Source: JAYVYM01 sp046593925
GTDB lineage: Bacteria > Actinomycetota > Actinomycetes > Mycobacteriales > SCTD01
Assembly (NCBI GenBank): GCA_046593925.1
Contig: JBKJQN010000006.1
Span: forward strand, 1-20,577
DNA length: 20,577 nucleotides
Direction of reading: 5' to 3'
Shown: positions 1 to 5,615 of the stretch, in pieces
Numbering within the stretch: position 1 is the first letter of the stretch
How the letters are laid out: the number at the start of each line of letters is the position of its first letter
Made by a program: the position numbers and the translations under genes
Notes under the pieces: generated by a model
What the model saw: only the letters and a program-made list of their open reading frames with translations
Told to the model about the DNA's origin: nothing
Database searches by the model: none

Positions 1-38
1 TCGAGCGGCTTGATGGCGACCTTGGTCGCGGTGGTCAT
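1..38 (-). CDS. groES: Co-chaperonin GroES, N-terminal fragment (runs off the left edge)
   Basis: The first 12 codons, read leftward from ATG at 38, give MTTATKVAIKPL, the typical start of actinobacterial 10-kDa chaperonin (usually followed by a DRI/VV segment beyond the window). A clear Shine-Dalgarno GGAGG lies a few bases upstream (about 43-47 on the plus strand as cctcc). About 95 nt upstream is a perfect CIRCE inverted repeat, the HrcA operator that classically precedes groESL. GroES caps the GroEL folding chamber in the cytoplasm. Only the start is visible, so nothing can be said about the rest of the protein. The identification rests on the N-terminal peptide plus CIRCE, and I consider it secure. 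Confidence 0.9.
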   Translation of the reverse strand, partial: MTTATKVAIKPL

Positions 39-132
39 GGTGCCTCCATTGGCAGGTGCTGCGGCGTGTGGTGCAGGTGACCGGACCGGATTGGCCGCTC
101 GCCGTCGCGGGGGTCGAGCACCAGGTCCTCAC

Positions 133-159
133 TTGGCACTCTAGCCCTACGAGTGCCAA
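133..159 (-). promoter_or_regulatory. CIRCE operator (HrcA binding site) for groES
   Basis: There is a perfect 9-bp inverted repeat, TTGGCACTC and GAGTGCCAA, separated by exactly 9 nt (142-150). This is the architecture of CIRCE (consensus TTAGCACTC-N9-GAGTGCTAA), bound by the heat-shock repressor HrcA. It lies upstream of the groES start and overlaps the last codons and the TAG stop of tsaD (147-149). A weak promoter candidate on the minus strand (TTGCCG, then TAGAGT after 18 nt) would overlap the operator, so repressor binding would block initiation. The promoter boxes are an inference; the operator is directly visible. Confidence 0.93.
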
Positions 160-1187
160 CCCGGCAACGCCCCGGGGACCAGTACCTCGGTCACCGGCAT
201 CGAGCTGTCGGCAGGCAGGTCGAGCGGGCTCGGGGCGACGCCCGCCTCGACGAGCCGCGCCCCGAGGGCCGCGACCATCGCGCCGTTGTCGGTGCACAGC
301 GCCGGCCGCGGGACCCGCAGGACCAGGCCCGCGGCGTCGCAACGCTGCTGGGCAAGCGCCCGCAGCCGGCTGTTGGCCGCGACGCCGCCGCCGAGCAGCA
401 GATGACCGACGCCGTGCTCGCGACAGGCACGTACCGCCTTGGTGGTCAGCACGTCGACCACTGCCTCCTGGAAGCTCGCGCACACATCGGCCACCGGCAC
501 GTCGCCGGCGTGGGCCTCGAGCCAGCGGGCCACCGCCGTCTTGAGGCCGGCGAAGCTCACGTCGTACGACTGCGGCATGGCCCGCGGAAAGGCAATCGCG
601 GCGGGGTCGCCGTCCTTCGCCATCCGGTCGACCGCTGGGCCGCCGGGAAAGCCCAGGCCGAGCAGCCGGGCCACCTTGTCGAAGGCCTCCCCCGCGGCGT
701 CGTCGACGGTCTGCCCGAGCGGCACCATCGTGTCGGTCACGTCCTGCACCAGCAGCAGGCTCGAGTGACCGCCGGACACCAGCACCGCGAGGCACGGCTC
801 GGGCAGCGGCCCGTGCTCCAGGACGTCGACGGCGACGTGCGCCGCGAGGTGGTTGACGCCGTATAGCGGGACGTCGAGCGCCAGCGCATACGCCTTCGCC
901 GCGGCCACGCCGACCAGCAGCGCGCCGGCGAGCCCGGGGCCGGCGGTGACGGCGACCGCGTCGATGTCCCGCAGCGTCACCCCCGCGGTGTCAAGGGCCC
1001 GCCGGACGGTCGGCACCATCGCTTCCAGGTGCGCGCGGCTGGCCACCTCGGGGACGACGCCGCCGAAGCGGGCGTGCTCGGCGACGCTGCTGGCCACCTC
1101 GTCGGCGAGCAGCGTGCGGCCCCGGACGATCCCGACGCCGGTCTCGTCGCAGGACGTCTCGATGCCCAGGACCAGCGGCTCACTCAC
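147..1187 (-). CDS. tsaD: tRNA N6-adenosine threonylcarbamoyltransferase TsaD
   Basis: TsaD transfers the threonylcarbamoyl group from threonylcarbamoyl-AMP to A37 of ANN-decoding tRNAs, making t6A together with TsaB and TsaE in the cytoplasm. The 346-aa protein opens with VLGIETSCDETG, and carries the metal-binding HxxxH (H113, H117 in NHLAAH), the nucleotide-binding VSGGH (about 138-141), TVDDAAGEAFDKVARLLG, and GGGVAANSRLR near the C-terminus. Length matches the family. I chose GTG at 1187: an in-frame TTG at 1217 would add 10 unconserved residues, and a TAGGCT box lies exactly 7 nt before the GTG with no Shine-Dalgarno. It follows rimI after a gap of about 207 nt that contains an inverted repeat. 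The last codons overlap the groES CIRCE. Confidence 0.96.
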   Translation of the reverse strand: MSEPLVLGIETSCDETGVGIVRGRTLLADEVASSVAEHARFGGVVPEVASRAHLEAMVPTVRRALDTAGVTLRDIDAVAVTAGPGLAGALLVGVAAAKAYALALDVPLYGVNHLAAHVAVDVLEHGPLPEPCLAVLVSGGHSSLLLVQDVTDTMVPLGQTVDDAAGEAFDKVARLLGLGFPGGPAVDRMAKDGDPAAIAFPRAMPQSYDVSFAGLKTAVARWLEAHAGDVPVADVCASFQEAVVDVLTTKAVRACREHGVGHLLLGGGVAANSRLRALAQQRCDAAGLVLRVPRPALCTDNGAMVAALGARLVEAGVAPSPLDLPADSSMPVTEVLVPGALPGWHS

Positions 1188-1194
1188 GACTGCA

Positions 1195-1200
1195 AGCCTA
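1195..1200 (-). promoter_or_regulatory. Candidate -10 box for leaderless tsaD transcript
   Basis: On the minus strand TAGGCT (TANNNT type) ends 7 nt before the GTG start of tsaD, and no Shine-Dalgarno is present. The same hexamer stands at the same distance before tsaB. In actinobacteria this spacing places the transcription start at the start codon. No convincing -35 box is visible. This is an inference from spacing and recurrence. Confidence 0.5.
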
Positions 1201-1271
1201 GGAGGGTGCAGCCCCAACCCGTTGCCGACCGAGGCCGACCCGGCCCTGCGAGCGTGCGCCCGCCGTCACCT

Positions 1272-1341
1272 CCCCTTCGCCAGTGCACTTCCCCTTCGAG
1301 AGTGCGAGCCAGCAGGCCCTTTGGGTGCACTGTCAAAGGGG
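1272..1341. repeat. Intergenic repeat cluster forming a long stem-loop (rimI-tsaD gap)
   Basis: The 15-mer CCCCTTYGNNAGTGC occurs twice directly (1272-1286 and 1291-1305, CCCCTTCG..AGTGC) and once inverted (1327-1341, GCACTGTCAAAGGGG). The outer copies can pair: CCCCTT with AAGGGG and CAGTGCA with TGCACTG, leaving a 3-nt internal loop and a loop of about 38 nt. The rest of the 1218-1394 gap shows no ORF or tRNA. It may be a dispersed intergenic element or an attenuator/terminator before tsaD; there is no U-tract, so a simple intrinsic terminator is unlikely. Confidence 0.65.
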
Positions 1342-1394
1342 AGGCGCGGGGTGCGGCACCCTGAGCTGCGGCGGGGGGCACGCGCCTGCGCCCG

Positions 1395-1850
1395 TCAGGT
1401 CCGGCGGGTCAGCACCCACGCGTCGGTACCGCTGGGCTGGTAGTAGCCACGGCGTACGCCGGTACGGGTGAAGCCGTGCCGTGCGTACAGCCCCTGTGCG
1501 GCAACGTTGTCGGCGCGGACCTCCAGCGACACGACGCGCTGGCCGCGGCGGTCCGCCTCAGCCAGCAGGGCGAGGAGCAGCCGGGTGCCGAGGCCGCGGC
1601 CCTGCAGCGCGGGCGCCACCGCCATCGTCTGCACCCACGCCTCGTCGGGGTAGTCGCACAGGCCGGCGTAGCCGACCGGGCCATCCTCAGCCAGCGCGAC
1701 GACGTAGTGCCGGGTGTCGAGCTGGGCCAGCTCTGACCAGAACGTCCGGGCCGTCCACGGCTCGTCGCCGAACAGCTCCGCCTCCAGCGGCAGCAGCGGC
1801 GCGATGTGCCACCAGCGCAGCCGCTCCAGCCGTACGTCAGCCGGCGTCAC
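1395..1850 (-). CDS. rimI: [Ribosomal protein S18]-alanine N-acetyltransferase (GNAT family) RimI
   Basis: This is a 151-aa single-domain GNAT acetyltransferase. The acetyl-CoA pyrophosphate loop is visible as APALQGRGLGTRLL (about residues 79-92), followed by the GNAT strand-helix signature VRADNVAAQGLYARHGF. The N-terminal VRLERLRWWHIAPLLPLEAELF, with an FxxEL-type segment, fits RimI, which acetylates the N-terminal alanine of ribosomal protein S18; other N-terminal substrates are possible in actinobacteria. Its place between tsaB and tsaD is the standard actinobacterial order and supports RimI over other GNATs. I use GTG at 1850 because it gives a 4-bp GTGA overlap with the upstream gene, as at most other junctions here; GTG at 1853 is equally open. 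Confidence 0.9.
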   Translation of the reverse strand: MTPADVRLERLRWWHIAPLLPLEAELFGDEPWTARTFWSELAQLDTRHYVVALAEDGPVGYAGLCDYPDEAWVQTMAVAPALQGRGLGTRLLLALLAEADRRGQRVVSLEVRADNVAAQGLYARHGFTRTGVRRGYYQPSGTDAWVLTRRT

Positions 1851-2395
1851 CACGGCGCCGCCTCGTCAACCGTCCGGCCGTGCCGCAGGTCGACCCGGTG
1901 CAGCACAGCGCCGCTGCGCAGGTGCACCTCGTCGTCGAGCTGCCCGAGCCACTCGGCGCCCGGAAACAGCGCCCCGCTCTCCCAGGCCAGGCCGCGTTCG
2001 TCGTACGCGGACAGCACGTCGGCGCCGAGCACCAACGCCAGGCCGCGCTCGACCAGCGGCACCAGCAGCCGGGCGCCGGGCACGTCGAGCCGCGACCAGC
2101 GGTCCGGGTCGCGGACATCCACGGTGTACGGGTCCCCGCCCAGCGCCACGAACAGGGTGTGCGGGTCGGGCCAGCTGCTGACGACGGACAGCCGGCCGGC
2201 GCTGAGCTCGCTGGCGAACACCCCCGTCCAGGGCGCGCGGCCGCGAGGCGCGATCCGCAGCCACGCCCCGTCCGAGCCGCCGTCGCGGCGCGCCCCGGGG
2301 TAGTAGACGACGTCGGCCAGCGAGCCCCGGACCGTGCGTTCGTGGGCGACGTCGTAGTCGTGCGGGAACGACATCCACAGCGGGGTGTCGCTCAC
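1847..2395 (-). CDS. Uncharacterised protein encoded between tsaB and rimI
   Basis: This 182-aa protein matches no family I recognise. It begins VSDTPLWMSFPHDYDVAHE from GTG at 2395, which overlaps the tsaB stop by 4 bp (GTGA), and its own TGA overlaps the rimI start the same way, so it should be translationally coupled to both. It is rich in W, D, G and V with short alternating hydrophobic stretches (TLFVALGGDPYTVDV, LVLGADVLSAYDE, EVHLRSGAVLHRVDL), suggesting a mainly beta fold. There is no signal peptide, membrane helix or obvious catalytic motif. Codon use resembles its neighbours. Longer upstream reading in this frame is only a shadow of tsaB. Position suggests a link to t6A formation or S18 acetylation, but this is inference. 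Confidence 0.85.
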   Translation of the reverse strand: MSDTPLWMSFPHDYDVAHERTVRGSLADVVYYPGARRDGGSDGAWLRIAPRGRAPWTGVFASELSAGRLSVVSSWPDPHTLFVALGGDPYTVDVRDPDRWSRLDVPGARLLVPLVERGLALVLGADVLSAYDERGLAWESGALFPGAEWLGQLDDEVHLRSGAVLHRVDLRHGRTVDEAAPW

Positions 2396-3078
2396 CGGTG
2401 CACCGGCTTGACCGCCCCCGGCGGGGTCGCATCGGGCCGCCGCAGGTACAGCGGCACCAGCGGCTCGGTCGGTGCGCCGGCGAGCGCGCGCCGGGCGGCG
2501 AGCAGCACGACGCCCTCCGCGGACGGGTAGCGCGGCTCGGGCTCGACACCGGGGAACAGCTCGGGGTGGGCGAGCGCGCCGGCGCCGACGACCCGGCCGG
2601 TCCAGCCGACCTCCGCGAGTGCGCCGGCGAGCGCTGCGGGCCGGATGACTGACGGGCCGGCGACCCGCTCGTCGTCGGCGGCGTACTCCGCCCAGTAGAC
2701 CTCGCGCCGCCGGGCATCGGTCACCACCACCCGCTCGCCCTCGCCCCAGGGGTCGACCGCGTCCAGGGAGCAGCAGCCGTACGCCGGTACGCCGAGCGCG
2801 TCGGCGAGCGCCGCGGCCGTCATGATGCCGACCCGCAGCCCGGTGAACGGCCCCGGCCCGAGCCCGACCGCGACCGCGCCGAGGTTCTTGGGCGTGGCGC
2901 CGAGCTCGGCCAGCACGGCCCGTACGCCGGTGGCGAGCAGCTCGCCGTGCGCCCGGCCGTCGACGACGCACCACTGCGCCTGCCGTCCCCACCGCGCGCC
3001 GCCCTCGCCGTCCGGCAGCAGCTCGACGCAGGCGACCGACACGGCCGGGCTGGCGGTGTCGAGGCCGAGGACGAGCAC
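2392..3078 (-). CDS. tsaB: tRNA threonylcarbamoyladenosine biosynthesis protein TsaB
   Basis: TsaB is the inactive TsaD paralogue that scaffolds the TsaB-TsaD-TsaE complex for t6A37 formation. The 228-aa sequence starts VLVLGLDTAS, shows the family motif VGLGPGPFTGLRVG (residues 71-84; the usual S of GPGSFTG is P here), the KxxNLGAVAVG segment before it, and VVVTDARRREVYWAEY, typical of TsaB. It lacks the HxxxH metal site of TsaD. GTG at 3078 is chosen because homology begins there and a TAGGCT box ends exactly 7 nt upstream. In-frame sequence further upstream is open to beyond 3600 but looks non-coding. Normally tsaE immediately precedes tsaB; here tsaE is more than 7 kb away (10297-10908). 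Confidence 0.95.
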   Translation of the reverse strand: MLVLGLDTASPAVSVACVELLPDGEGGARWGRQAQWCVVDGRAHGELLATGVRAVLAELGATPKNLGAVAVGLGPGPFTGLRVGIMTAAALADALGVPAYGCCSLDAVDPWGEGERVVVTDARRREVYWAEYAADDERVAGPSVIRPAALAGALAEVGWTGRVVGAGALAHPELFPGVEPEPRYPSAEGVVLLAARRALAGAPTEPLVPLYLRRPDATPPGAVKPVHR

Positions 3079-3085
3079 GCCGCCC

Positions 3086-3091
3086 AGCCTA
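3086..3091 (-). promoter_or_regulatory. Candidate -10 box for leaderless tsaB transcript
   Basis: On the minus strand TAGGCT ends 7 nt before the tsaB GTG; the intervening GGGCGGC is a poor ribosome site. This hexamer and spacing are identical to those before tsaD. Since the tsaB block is cut off from the upstream operon by pseudogenes, it needs its own promoter, which fits this box. No clear -35 box is seen. Confidence 0.5.
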
Positions 3092-3295
3092 GAAGCGCCC
3101 AGCCCCACTCCCCCTGCCGGCCGTTCACGATCCTGAACACAGTCGGCTCCGGCAGCGAGTGCCGCTGATCTTGGTCCCGGAAGCCTGCCTTCCCGGTACT
3201 CCGTTCGGGTGCCGTTGGTTGAGCTACCTACAGCGGCGGGCTGTCGCGGCCGATAGACGCTCAGCAGCTTCTTTCTGTCCCGCCTGGAGCCTGGC
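3092..3295. other. Gap between tsaB start and pseudogene; no gene seen
   Basis: These 200 or so bases hold no credible ORF, tRNA or terminator. They presumably carry the upstream part of the tsaB promoter. Toward 3300 they pass into the start of the degraded plus-strand secreted-protein gene. Confidence 0.5.
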
Positions 3296-4270
3296 GTGAG
3301 CCGTGTCGCCCGTTCGCGCCGTCGCACCACCGGTCCGGTGCGGCTGGTGGCGGTGGGCGCGTCGATGGCTTTGCTGTGTGGGGGGCGGCGTTGCTGCCGG
3401 CGCCGCGTCGGTGCTGAGGTCGGTGCCGCAGCCGGCGCCGCCGGTGGGGTTGCCGGTCGCGCCGCCGGCGCCGTTGCTGCGCCCGCCGGCGCCCGGGCCG
3501 GGGCCGGTGCCCGGTAGGGACAACCCGGTCTCGAAGGGGGGTTCGACCCGGCGACGTCCAGGCCGGTGGAGGCGTTGACAACCCCGAGCCGGGTGGTGTT
3601 CGCCAACGCCGATGGTTCCCGTACGGCGCAGGTCAGCACCCGGCCGGTGCGGTTCTAGGACCCGTCGGGGTCCTGGCGGGACCTGGACCTGACACTGACC
3701 GCGGACGCGCAGGGAGCGCTGCACGGCAAGGCCGCGCCGCCGTCGGCCACCACGATCGACGGGCGTTCCGGCGGGTCGCTGCTGACGACCGGGACGACGA
3801 CCGGCCCGATCCAGGTCGCGGTCGACGGCGTCGGCGACGTGACCGGTGTCGCGGCCGGCAGCGCCGCGCGGTTCGGTAGGGCGCTGGGCGGCGCGGACCT
3901 CAAGGTCGAGCTGACCGTCGACGGTTTCAGAGCCTGGTGTTGCCGGACGCGACCGGCCCGGCCGTCCACGTCCTGCGTTTCACGCTGCCCGCCGGGGTGA
4001 CGGCCCGGCAGAGCCTGGCCGGGGTGGAGTTCACCGACCCCACCGGCGCATCGGTGGCGATCATGGGCAATGGCCATGCCGCGGATTCGGCGACGACCTA
4101 CGGCGGCGGCGGCGGGCAGGAGAGTCCGGTCGACAGCCGGCTGGTGTGCAGGCCGGCCGGACGGTGCTGGTGTCGGTACAGGTCGACCTGCTGTGGCTGG
4201 CCGACCCGGCCCGGGTGTCCCCGGTGACGGTCGACCCGACAGTGGTCACCATCACCACCACCACCACCAC
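3296..4270 (+). pseudogene. Remnant of a large secreted RHS/DNRLRE-type protein (N-terminal part)
   Basis: Stitching frames together gives one coherent protein. A basic signal-peptide-like start (SRVARSRRRTT then a hydrophobic run) is followed by a proline-rich linker. Next come VVFANADGSRTAQVSTRPVRF-stop-DPSGSWRDLDLTL, then SLVLPDATGPAVHVLRFTL, and finally LLWLADPARVSPVTVDPT. These are hallmark phrases of the N-terminal region of actinobacterial RHS-repeat or DNRLRE-domain secreted proteins (PVRF..G.W..ID/LDLTL; LxDPARVYPVTVDPT). Damage: frameshifts at two six-G runs (3380-3385 and 3536-3541), an in-frame TAG at 3656-3658, and further frame changes near 3925 and 4143. Everything after the VTVDPT segment is missing; an ISAs1 fragment follows within about 40 nt. 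It is the only sizeable plus-strand coding trace in this half of the window, consistent with foreign origin. Confidence 0.72.
4247..4270 (+). repeat. (CAC)n trinucleotide tract
   Basis: Eight consecutive CAC/CAT triplets sit at the broken 3' end of the secreted-protein remnant. In the remnant's own frame they read as a threonine run (TITTTTTT), and in another frame as eight histidines. It is best seen as a short microsatellite at the boundary with the transposase fragment. Confidence 0.7.
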
Positions 4271-4308
4271 GCGCCCACCCGCAGCCCACCCGGACCCGGT
4301 AGTTCACC

Positions 4309-4786
4309 CGCGGCCACGGCCGGACCGAGGAACGCCGGCTGTCAGTCGTCCCTGCCAGCGGGATCGGCTTCGCCGCCGCCCAGCAGGCCTTCTGCATCAT
4401 CGGCTACAGCGGCGGGGCTGGACGGCCAACGGACCCGCAAATTGGTCGCGCACGGCATCACCAGCCTGACCGCGCAGCTGGCCGACCCAGCCGCCCTCGC
4501 CGGGCTGGCCCGCGGGCACTGGTCGATCGAGAACGGCGTCCACCGCGTCCGGGACACGACAGACCACGAGGACGCCTCGCAGGTACGCACCGGCAACGCT
4601 CCCGCCGTCATGGCCGCCCTGCGCAACATCGTCACCAACGCCCTGCGGCTGGCTGGAGCGGTCAACAGCACCACCGCCCGGCGCGCCGCAACGCTCAACC
4701 TCCACAGCATCATCAGGCTTTCCACCCACGACCCAAGCAGACGAAACCGCCGTTGTGGCGGAGCCCTGCGTCAGGGCCTCCTTTGA
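4309..4786 (+). pseudogene. ISAs1-family transposase, 3'-terminal fragment
   Basis: Two adjacent frames together encode the C-terminal part of an ISAs1-type DDE transposase. The first, from 4309, reads RGHGRTEERRLSVV, corresponding to the family's KGHGRIE..R segment before the last catalytic region. After a frameshift near 4430 the second reads VAHGITSLTAQ, LARGHWSIENGVHRVRD, DEDASQVRTGNAPAVMAALRN, the strongly conserved ISAs1 C-terminus with the catalytic E of HWSIEN. Homology fades near 4730; the frame stops at TGA 4784-4786. The N-terminal two thirds and the left inverted repeat are absent, so it cannot move by itself. It abuts the truncated secreted-protein remnant and is plausibly what broke it. 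Confidence 0.85.
4760..4781. repeat. Inverted repeat / hairpin downstream of transposase fragment
   Basis: GGAGCCCTG (4760-4768) can pair with CAGGGCCTCC (4772-4781) across a 3-nt loop, with one bulged C. It lies just after the ISAs1 coding remnant. It could be a terminator for either strand or part of an IS end; no T-tract and no matching partner at the other side were seen. Confidence 0.4.
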
Positions 4787-5022
4787 GATGTCGTGCCAGC
4801 TGATCCGGAGTGGGGTCAGGCGACGGCGGTGCCAGCTGTCGTGCAGGCGGCCTCGGACCAGTTGCCTTTGGCTGCCTTCGCCGCCCGGTACAACCTGCGT
4901 CCCTGGCCTGGTGGACCCCAGGCACCTCCCGAACCAGCTCCGAAGTCGAGCTGACCTGCCGGGTTGAGGCTCGGCCGTCCTCCGTCCATAGACCCGTTGC
5001 GGCAGCGCGCGAGCACGGACAG
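4787..5022. other. Gap between transposase remnant and lipoprotein gene
   Basis: No intact gene is visible. One plus-strand frame stays open from 4787 to a TGA at 4952-4954 and reads like the tail of a protein (AASDQLPLAAFAARYNL, then PPEPAPKSS). It has no start and no family I recognise. It may be a further gene remnant or chance in GC-rich DNA. Confidence 0.3.
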
Positions 5023-5601
5023 CTACTGCGGAGGCGAGCCAGTAGGCAAGGGCGGCCCCGGGACGGCCGACAGGACGGCGTACCAGCGGGCGGGGGACGG
5101 GGCGGTGACGACCACCCGGTAGGCGGTGTTGGTGACCCGCTGCTCCTGCTCCTCGACGATCAGCTCGTGAGGGGCGTCCTCGGTGCAGGGCAGCTCGCTC
5201 TCGGCCTGCGAGGCCGGGTCGATTCTCACCGTGACGGACGTACGCCCCTGGCAGACCGTGCGGGTGCGCAGCCGCGAGCCGGCCGGGACAGTGACGTCGA
5301 AGGTGCGCATGGTGAGCGAGGCGTCCGCGTCGTTACCGCCGCGGGCCAGCTCGCCCGGCTCGGGCGCCACGACGAGGGCGTCATAAGCCGCGCTGCCCTC
5401 GGGCGGGTCGCTGCCGGTCGGCGACGGCAGCGGCGCCAGGCTGCCCGGGCAGGTCGGCGGACACGGGTCGGGTGGCGGCGCGGCGGCCCGGTCGTTGCTG
5501 CTCCCGCAGCCGATCAGCACTGCCATCAGCAGCGCCGCCCCCAGCCGCACCCGCAGAGACGCCAGCCGCACGCGCACCACGCCCAGCCGCGCCCGAGCCA
5601 A
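5023..5601 (-). CDS. Putative lipoprotein of unknown function
   Basis: This is a predicted 192-aa exported lipoprotein. A basic N-terminus and hydrophobic stretch (GAALLMAVLIGC) end in a lipobox LIGC with the lipidated Cys about residue 32, followed by a Ser/Pro/Ala-rich, low-complexity linker with CPPTCPG. The mature part (about 75-192) is a single small domain with ESELPCTEDAPHELIVEE and TNTAYRVVVTAPSPARWYAVL; I recognise no family. The TTG start at 5601, 14 nt after the upstream ligase stop, is uncertain: in-frame GTGs soon after would give a shorter and more usual signal peptide. Its N-terminal region is built of imperfect 21-bp repeats. It is the last gene of the biotin/ligase run and borders the pseudogene zone. 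Confidence 0.65.
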   Translation of the reverse strand: MARARLGVVRVRLASLRVRLGAALLMAVLIGCGSSNDRAAAPPPDPCPPTCPGSLAPLPSPTGSDPPEGSAAYDALVVAPEPGELARGGNDADASLTMRTFDVTVPAGSRLRTRTVCQGRTSVTVRIDPASQAESELPCTEDAPHELIVEEQEQRVTNTAYRVVVTAPSPARWYAVLSAVPGPPLPTGSPPQ

Positions 5602-5613
5602 ACCCAGCCGCGT
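5536..5613 (-). repeat. Imperfect 21-bp tandem repeat in the lipoprotein leader
   Basis: On the minus strand the motif GCGGCTGGG or GCGGCTGGC recurs every 21 nt about four times, starting right after the ligase stop codon and running into the signal-peptide region. In the lipoprotein frame it encodes a seven-residue period: RLGLARA, RLGVVRV, RLASLRV, RLGAALL. The period is a multiple of three, so unit gain or loss would lengthen or shorten the leader without a frameshift. Confidence 0.6.
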
Positions 5614-5615
5614 GT

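Noticed and set aside
3195..3250. tRNA-like stretch containing GGTTGAGCTACCTAC
   Set aside because: It recalls a D-arm, but no acceptor, anticodon or T-arm can be folded around it.
3079..3639. Upstream in-frame extension of TsaB
   Set aside because: The extra residues are low-complexity Pro/Ala/Arg, lie antisense to the secreted-protein remnant, and TsaB homology begins exactly at the GTG at 3078.
4247..4270. Eight histidine codons resembling an affinity tag (vector contamination)
   Set aside because: The tract reads as threonines in the frame of the surrounding remnant, and both flanks are natural actinobacterial sequence with no vector features.
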